Assembly: GCF_015706575.1 (NCBI RefSeq)
Contig: NW_024037051.1
Coordinates: 14,357,016 to 14,421,015, forward strand
Direction: 5' to 3'
DNA length: 64,000 nucleotides
DNA from: Patiria miniata
Taxonomy: Eukaryota; Echinodermata; Asteroidea; Valvatida; Asterinidae
The translations under genes and the position numbers were made by a program. Under the pieces are notes generated by a model, which saw nothing but the letters and a program-made list of their open reading frames with translations, had not been told where the DNA came from and searched no databases. Below are positions 56,511 to 64,000 of this stretch, one piece after another. Within the stretch, counting starts at the first letter, position 1, and the number at the start of each line of letters is the position of its first letter.

Positions 56511-58472
56511 CCTTAACCTGGATGGATCTGGACAAACTCGGTACCATTTTGAAGCGGATGAATAGGCCAACCCGCATGCAAATCGGCAGGTCGATAAACC
56601 CGAAACTTTTGGAGAAAATCTCAGAAGTAGTAGCGGATGCCCCTTCTTTCGCTTTTGTGCAGTAAGTCCCATAGGGAGGCCTGTCAGCGCCAACCCGTCT
56701 GGCTCCCATGTATCGCAGCCTGAAGGTACCTTAACCTAGATGGATCTGGACAAACTCGGTACCATTTTGAAGCGGATGAATGGGCCAACCAGCATGCAAA
56801 TCGGCAGGTCGATAGACCAGAAACATTTGGAGAAAATCCCAGAAGTAGCAGCGGATGCCCCTTCTTTCGCTTTTGTGCAGTAAGTCCCATAGGGAGGCCT
56901 GTCAGCGCCAACCCGCCTGGCTCCCATGTATCGCAGCCTGAAGGTACCTTAACCTGGATGGATCTGGACAAACTCGGTACCATTTTGAAGCGGATGAATG
57001 GGCCAACCGGCATGCAAATCGGCAGGTCGATAGACCCGAAACTTTTGGAGAAAATCTCAGAAGTAGTAGCGGATGCCCCTTCTTTCGCTTTTGTGCAGTA
57101 AGTCCCATAGGGAGGCCTGTCAGCGCCAACCCGCCTGGCTCCCATGTATCGCAGCCTGAAGGTACCTTAACCTAGATGGATCTGGACAAACTCGGTACCA
57201 TTTTGAAGCGGATGAATGGGCCAACCCGCATGCAAATCGGCAGGTCGATAGACTCGAAACTTTTGGAGAAAATACCAGAAGTAGTAGCGGATGCCCCTTC
57301 TTTCGCTTTTGTGCAGTAAGTCCCATAGGGAGGCCTGTCAGCGCAAACCCGCCTGGCTCCCATGTATCGCAGCCTGAAGGTACCTTAACCTGGATGGATC
57401 TGGACAAACTCGGTACCATTTTGAAGCGGATGAATAGGCCAACCCGCATGCAAATCGGCAGGTCGATAAACCCGAAACTTTTGGAGAAAATCTCAGAAGT
57501 AGTAGCGGATGCCCCTTCTTTCGCTTTTGTGCAGTAAGTCCCATAGGGAGGCCTGTCAGCGCCAACCCGTCTGGCTCCCATGTATCGCAGCCTGAAGGTA
57601 CCTTAACCTAGATGGATCTGGACAAACTCGGTACTATTTTGAAGCGGATGAATGGGCCAACCAGCATGCAAATCGGCAGGTCGATAGACCAGAAACATTT
57701 GGAGAAAATCCCAGAAGTAGCAGCGGATGCCCCTTCTTTCGCTTTTGTGCAGTAAGTCCCATAGGGAGGCCTGTCAGCGCCAACCCGCCTGGCTCCCATG
57801 TATCGCAGCCTGAAGGTACCTTAACCTGGATGGATCTGGACAAACTCGGTACCATTTTGAAGCGGATGAATAGGCCAACCCGCATGCAAATCGGCAGGTC
57901 GATAAACCCGAAACTTTTGGAGAAAATCTCAGAAGTAGTAGCGGATGCCCCTTCTTTCGCTTTTGTGCAGTAAGTCCCATAGGGAGGCCTGTCAGCGCCA
58001 ACCCGTCTGGCTCCCATGTATCGCAGCCTGAAGGTACCTTAACCTAGATGGATCTGGACAAACTCGGTACCATTTTGAAGCGGATGAATGGGCCAACCAG
58101 CATGCAAATCGGCAGGTCGATAGACCAGAAACATTTGGAGAAAATCCCAGAAGTAGCAGCGGATGCCCCTTCTTTCGCTTTTGTGCAGTAAGTCCCATAG
58201 GGAGGCCTGTCAGCGCCAACCCGCCTGGCTCCCATGTATCGCAGCCTGAAGGTACCTTAACCTGGATGGATCTGGACAAACTCGGTACCATTTTGAAGCG
58301 GATGAATGGGCCAACCGGCATGCAAATCGGCAGGTCGATAGACCCGAAACTTTTGGAGAAAATCTCAGAAGTAGTAGCGGATGCCCCTTCTTTCGCTTTT
58401 GTGCAGTAAGTCCCATAGGGAGGCCTGTCAGCGCCAACCCGCCTGGCTCCCATGTATCGCAGCCTGAAGGTA

Positions 58473-59562
58473 CCTTAACCTAGATGGATCTGGACAAACT
58501 CGGTACCATTTTGAAGCGGATGAATGGGCCAACCCGCATGCAAATCGGCAGGTCGATAGACCCGAAACTTTTGGAGAAAATCCCAGAAGTAGCAGCCGAT
58601 GCCCCTTCTTTCGCTTTTGTGCAGTAAGTCCCATAGAGAGGCCTGTCAGCGCCAACCCGCATGGCTCCCATGTATCGCAGCCTGAAGGTACCTTAACCTG
58701 GATGGATCTGGACAAACTCGGTACCATTTAGAAGCGGATGAATGGGCCAACCCGCATGCAAATCGGCAGGTCGATAGACCCGAAACTTTTGGAGAAAATC
58801 CCAGAAGTAGCAGCGGATGCCCCTTCTTTCGCTTTTGTGCAGTAAGTCCCATAGGGAGGCCTTTCGGCGCCAACCCGTATGGCTCCCATGTATCGCAGCC
58901 TGAAGGTACCTTAACCTGGATGGATCTGGACAAACTCGGTACCATTTTGAAGCGGATGAATGTGCCAACCTGCATGGAAATCGGCAGGTCGATAGACCCG
59001 AAACTTTTGGAGAAAAACCCAGAAGTAGCAGCGGATGCCCCTTCTTTCGCTTTTGTGCAGTAAGTCCCATTGGGAGGCCTGTCAGCGCCAACCCGCATGG
59101 CTCCCATGTATCGCAGCCTGAAGGTACCTTAACCTGGATGGATCTGGACAAACTCGGTACCATTTTGAAGCGGATGAATGGGCCAACCGGCATGCAAATC
59201 GGCAGGTCGATAGACCCGAAACTTTTGGAGAAAAAACCAGAAGTAGCAGCGGATGCCCCTTCTTTCGCTTTTGTGCAGTAAGTCCCATAGGGAGGCCTGT
59301 CAGCGCCAACCCGCATGGCTCCCATGTATCGCAGCCTGAAGGTACCTTAACCTGGATGGATCTGGACAAACTCGGTACCATTTTGAAGCGAATGAATGGG
59401 CCAACCCGCATGCAAATCGGCAGGTTGATAGACCCGAAACATTTGGAGAAAATCCCAGAAGTAGCAGCGGATGCCCCTTCTTTCGCTTTTGTGCAGTAAG
59501 TCCCATAGGGAGGCCTGTCAGCGCCAACCCGCATGGCTCCCATGTATCGCAGCCTGAAGGTA
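58473..59562 (+). repeat. 5-monomer block, copy 1
   Basis: Markers in order: CCTAGATGG with CATAGAGAGGCC; CCATTTAGAAGCGG with CGGCGCCAACCCGTATGG; GCATGGAAATC with AAAACCCAG and CCATTGGGAGG; GAGAAAAAACCAG; and GGTTGATAGACC with GAAACATTTGG. 1090 bp is exactly five times 218. Recurs at 60651. Confidence 0.88.
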
Positions 59563-60650
59563 CCTTAACCTGGATGGATCTGGACAAACTCGGTACCATT
59601 TTGAAGCGGATGAATGGGCCAACCCGCATGCAAATCGGCAGGGCGTTAGACCTGAAACTTTTGCAGAAAAGCGCAGATGTAGTAGCTGATGCCACTAGTT
59701 TCGTTTTTCTGCAGTAAGTCCCATAGGGAGGCCTGTCAGCGCCAACCCGCCTGGCTCCCATGTATCGAAGCCTGAAGGTACCTTAACCTGGATGGATCTG
59801 GACAAACTCGGTACCATTTTGAAGCGGATGAATGGGCCAACCGGCATGCAATCGGCAGGTCGATAGACCCGAAACTTTTGGAGAAAATCTCAGAAGTAGT
59901 AGCGGATGCCCCTTCTTTCGCTTTTGTGCAGTAAGTCCCATAGGGAGGCCTGTCAGCGCCAACCCGCCTGGCTCCCATGTATCGCAGCCTGAAGGTACCT
60001 TAACCTAGATGGATCTGGACAAACTCGGTACCATTTTGAAGCGGATGAATGGGCCAACCCGCATGCAAATCGGCAGGTCGATAAACCCGAAACTTTTGGA
60101 GAAAATCTCAGAAGTAGCAGCGGATGCCCCTTCTTTCGCTTTTGTGCAGTAAGTCCCATAGGGAGGCCTGTCAGCGCCAACCCGCATGGCTCCCATGTAT
60201 CGCAGCCTGAAGGTACCTTAACCTGGATGGATCTGGACAAACTCGGTACCATTTCGAAGCGGATGAATGGGCCAACCAGCATGCAAATCGGCAGGTCGAT
60301 AGACCAGAAACATTTGGAGAAAATCCCAGAAGTAGCAGCGGATGCCCCTTCTTTCGCTTTTGTGCAGTAAGTCCCATAGGGAGGCCTGTCAGCGCCAACC
60401 CGCCTGGCTCCCATGTATCGCAGCCTGAAGGTACCTTAACCTGGATGGATCTGGACAAACTCGGTACCATTTTGAAGCGGATGAATGGGCCAACCCGCAT
60501 GCAAATCGGCAAGTCGATAGACCCGAAACTTTTGGAGAAAATCTCAGAAGTAGTAGCGGATGCCCCTTCTTTCGCTTTTGTGCAGTAAGTCCCATAGGGA
60601 GGCCTGTCAGCGCCAACCGCCTGGCTCCCATGTATCGCAGCCTGAAGGTA

Positions 60651-61736
60651 CCTTAACCTAGATGGATCTGGACAAACTCGGTACCATTTTGAAGCGGATG
60701 AATGGGCCAACCCGCATGCAAATCGGCAGGTCGATAGACCCGAAACTTTTGGAGAAAATCCCAGAAGTAGCAGCGGATGCCCCTTCTTTCGCTTTTGTGC
60801 AGTAAGTCCCATAGAGAGGCCTGTCAGCGCCAACCCGCATGGCTCCCATGTATCGCAGTCTGAAGGTACCTTAACCTGGATGGATCTGGACAAACTCGGT
60901 ACCATTTAGAAGCGGATGAATGGGCCAACCCGCATGCAAATCGGCAGGTCGATAGACCCGAAACTTTTGGAGAAAATCCCAGAAGTAGCAGCGGATGCCC
61001 TTCTTTCGCTTTTGTGCAGTAAGTCCCATAGGGAGGCCTGTCGGCGCCAACCCGTATGGCTCCCATGTATCGCAGCCTGAAGGTACCTTAACCTGGATGG
61101 ATCTGGACAAACTCGGTACCATTTTGAAGCGGATGAATGGGCCAACCCGCATGGAAATCGGCAGGTCGATAGACCCGAAACTTTGGAGAAAAACCCAGAA
61201 GTAGCAGCGGATGCCCCTTCTTTCGCTTTTGTGCAGTAAGTCCCATTGGGAGGCCTGTCAGCGCCAACCCGCATGGCTCCCATGTATCGCAGCCTGAAGG
61301 TACCTTAACCTGGATGGATCTGGACAAACTCGGTACCATTTTGAAGCGGATGAATGGGCCAACCAGCATGCAAATCGGCAGATCGATAGACCCGAAACTT
61401 TTGGAGAAAAAAACAGAAGTAGCAGCGGATGCCCTTCTTTCGCTTTTGTGCAGTAAGTCCCATAGGGAGGCCTGTCAGCGCCAACCCGCATGGCTCCCAT
61501 GTATCGCAGCCTGAAGGTACCTTAACCTCGATGGATCTGGACAAACTCGGTACCATTTTGAAGCGGATGAATGGGCCAACCCGCATGCAAATCGGCAGGT
61601 TGATAGACCCGAAACATTTGGAGAAAATCCCAGAAGTAGCAGCGGATACCCCTTCTTTCGCTTTTGTGCAGTAAGTCCTTAGGGAGGCCTGTCAGCGCCA
61701 ACCCGCCTGGCTCCCATGTATCGCAGCCTGAAGGTA
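60651..61736 (+). repeat. 5-monomer block, copy 2
   Basis: Recurrence of the series at 58473, 2178 bp (ten monomers) later, with small indels (1086 bp). The markers CATAGAGAGGCC, CCATTTAGAAGCGG, CCCGTATGG, GCATGGAAATC, CCATTGGGAGG, GAGAAAAAAACAG and GGTTGATAGACC appear in the same order. Confidence 0.88.
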
Positions 61737-64000
61737 CCTTAACCTAGATGGATCTGGACAAACTTGGTACCATTTTGAAGCGGATGAATGGGCCAACCCG
61801 CATGCATATCGGCAGGTCGATAGACCCGAAACTTTTCGAGAAAATCCCAGAAGTAGTAGCGGATGCCCCTTCTTTCGCTTTTGTGCAGAAAGTCCCATAG
61901 GGAGGCCTGTCAGCGCCAACCCGCATGGCTCCCATGTATCGCAGCCTGAAGGTACCTTAAACTGGATGGATCTGGACAAACTCGGTACCATTTTGAAGCG
62001 GATGAATGGGCCAACCCGCATGCAAATCGGCAGGTCGATAGACCCGAAACTTTTGGAGAAAATCCCAGAAGTAGCAGCGGATGCCCCTTCTTTCGCTTTT
62101 GTGCAGTAAGTCCCATAGGGAGGCCTGTCAGCGCCAACCCGCCTGGCTCCCATGTATCGCAGCCTGAAGGTACCTTAACCTGGATGGATCTGGACAAACA
62201 CGGTGCCATTTTGAAGCGGATGAATGGGCCAACCCGCATGCAAATCGGCAGGTCGATAGACCCGAAACTTTTGGAGAAAATCCCAGAAGTAGCAGCGGAT
62301 ACCCCTTCTTTCGCTTTTGTGCAGTAAGTCCCATAGGGAGGCCTGTCAGCGCCAACCCGCCTGGCTCCCATGTATCGCAGCCTGAAGGTACCTTAACCTG
62401 GATGGATCTGGACAAACTTGGTACCATTTTGAAGCGGATGAATGGGCCAACCCGCAAGCAAATCGGCAGGTCGATAGACCCGAAACTTTTGGAGAAAATC
62501 CCAGAAGTAGCAGCGGATGCCCTTCTTTCGCTTTTGTGCAGTAAGTCCCATAGGCAGGCTGTCAGCGCCAACCCCGCCTGGCTCCCATGTATCGCAGCCT
62601 GAAGGTACCTTAAACCTGGATGGATCTGGAAAACTCGGTACCATTTGAAGCGGATGAATGGGCCAACCCGCATGCATATCGCAGGTCGATAGACCCAAAA
62701 CTTTCGAGAAAAATCCAGAAGTAGTAGCGGATGCCCTTCTTTCGCTTTTGTGCAGAAGTCCATAGGGAGGCCTGTCAGCGCCAACCCGCATGGCTGCCAT
62801 GTATCGCAGCCTGAAGGTACCTTAACCTGGATGGATCTGGACACAAACTCGGTACCATTGTGAAGCGGATGAATGGGCCAACCTGCATGCAAATCGGCAG
62901 GTCGATAGACCCGAAACTTTGGAGAAAATCCCAGAAGTAGCAGCGGATGCCCCTTCTTTCGCTTTTGTGCAGTAAGTCCCATAGGGAGGCCTGTCAGCGC
63001 CAACCCGCCTGGCTCCCATGTATCGCAGCCTGAAGGTACCTTAACCTGGATGGATCTGGACAAACTCGGAACCATTTTGAAACGGATGAATAGGCCAACC
63101 GGCATGCAAATCGGCAGGTCGATAGACGCGAAACTTATGGAGAAAATCCCAGAAGTAGCAGCGGATGCCCCTTCTTTCGCTTTTGTGCAGTAAGTCCCAT
63201 AGGAGGCCTGTCAGCGCCAACCCGCCTGGCTCCCATGTATCGCAGCCTGTAGGTACCTTAACCTGCATGGATCTGGACAAACTCGGTACCATTTTGAAGC
63301 GGATGAGGGGCCAACCCGCATTCAAATCGGCAGGTCGGTAGACCCGAAAACTTTTGGAGAAAAAAACTAGAAGTAGCAGCGGATGCCCCTTCTTTCGCTT
63401 TTGTGCAGTAAGTCCCATAGGGGGCCTGTCAGCGCCAACCCGCATGGCTCCATGTATCGCAGCCTGAAGGTACCTTAACCTGGATGGATCTGGACAAACT
63501 CGGTACCATTTTTGAAGCGGATGAATGGGCCATCCCGCATGCAAATCGGCAGGTCGATAGACCCGAAAACTTTTTGGAAGAAATCCCAGAAAGTAGCAGC
63601 GGATGCCCCTTCTTTCGCTTTTGTGCAGTAAGTCCCATAGGGAGGCCTGTCAGCGCCAACCGCCGGCTCCCATGTATCGCAGCCTGAAGGTACCTTAACC
63701 TGGATGGATCTGGACAAACTCGGTACCATTTGAAGCGGAAGAATGGGCCAACCGCATGCAAATCGCAGGTCGATAGGACCCGAAACTTTGGAGAAAATCC
63801 CAGAGGTAGTAGCGGATGCCCCTTCTTTCCCTTTGTGCAGTAAGTCCCTTAGGGAGGCATGTCAGCTCCAACCCGCCTGGCTCCCATGTATCGCAGCCTG
63901 AAGGTACCTTAACCTGGATGGATCTGGACAAAGCTCGGTACCATTTTGAAGCGGTGAATATGCCAACCGGCATGCAAATCGGCAGGTCGATAGACCCGAA

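Larger units (their letters stand above)
50776..64000 (+). repeat. Satellite array, block C right part (218-bp monomers, variant-rich)
   Basis: Resumes the monomer split by the retrotransposon and runs to the window end. Long monomers only. More variant classes occur than on the left: CAGCATGCGAATCGGTAGG, GACCAGAAACATTTGG, GATAAACCCG with GAATAGGCC, a class with GGGCGTTAGACC, and GTATGGCTCC. Many are arranged in repeated multi-monomer blocks. Spacing is mostly exactly 218 bp until about 62.5 kb; the last 1.5 kb has many one-base indels. No gene is seen. Confidence 0.97.

Overview
The window is almost entirely one tandem satellite DNA array, interrupted by a single long-terminal-repeat (LTR) retrotransposon and two runs of exactly 500 N. 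No host protein gene, rRNA, tRNA or CRISPR array is visible. It looks like a centromeric, pericentromeric or other heterochromatic block of an animal genome. The retrotransposon is of the Ty3/gypsy type but has integrase upstream of reverse transcriptase, the hallmark of the Gmr1 lineage first described in deuterostomes (fish, tunicate, sea urchin). That suggests a marine or aquatic metazoan, but the species cannot be named from the sequence.

Layout. (A) 1-2040: about 9 monomers of the satellite in reverse orientation. 2041-2540: gap. (B) 2541-26915: satellite in forward orientation, mixing a 218-bp long monomer with a 164-bp short monomer that lacks 54 bp; a higher-order repeat of 20 monomers (12 long, 8 short, about 3.92 kb) is read once completely and once nearly completely between 3423 and 11069. 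26916-27415: gap. (C) 27416-43479 and 50776-64000: long monomers only, with other variant families and other higher-order duplications (6-mer of about 1308 bp at 53894-56510; 5-mer block at 58473 and 60651). The 7296-bp retrotransposon (43480-50775) sits inside block C, splits one monomer, and is flanked by the 5-bp target duplication CTCCC.

The retrotransposon is encoded on the minus strand. The right LTR (49447-50775) is 5' and the left LTR (43480-44808) is 3'. Both are 1329 bp, begin and end with the inverted octamer TGTCACAA/TTGTGACA, and read as identical, so the insertion is recent. A proline-tRNA-like primer binding site follows the 5' LTR and a short purine tract precedes the 3' LTR. 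One long open frame (1268 codons) encodes gag, zinc knuckle, protease, integrase and reverse transcriptase. It ends at a TAG created by an apparent one-base loss, and the rest of reverse transcriptase plus RNase H continues in another frame.

The many open frames that cross the satellite are by-products of the repeat (218 is not a multiple of 3) and are not annotated as genes. The three sequence blocks separated by the N runs differ in orientation, monomer classes and small-indel density, so order and orientation across the gaps are not proven.
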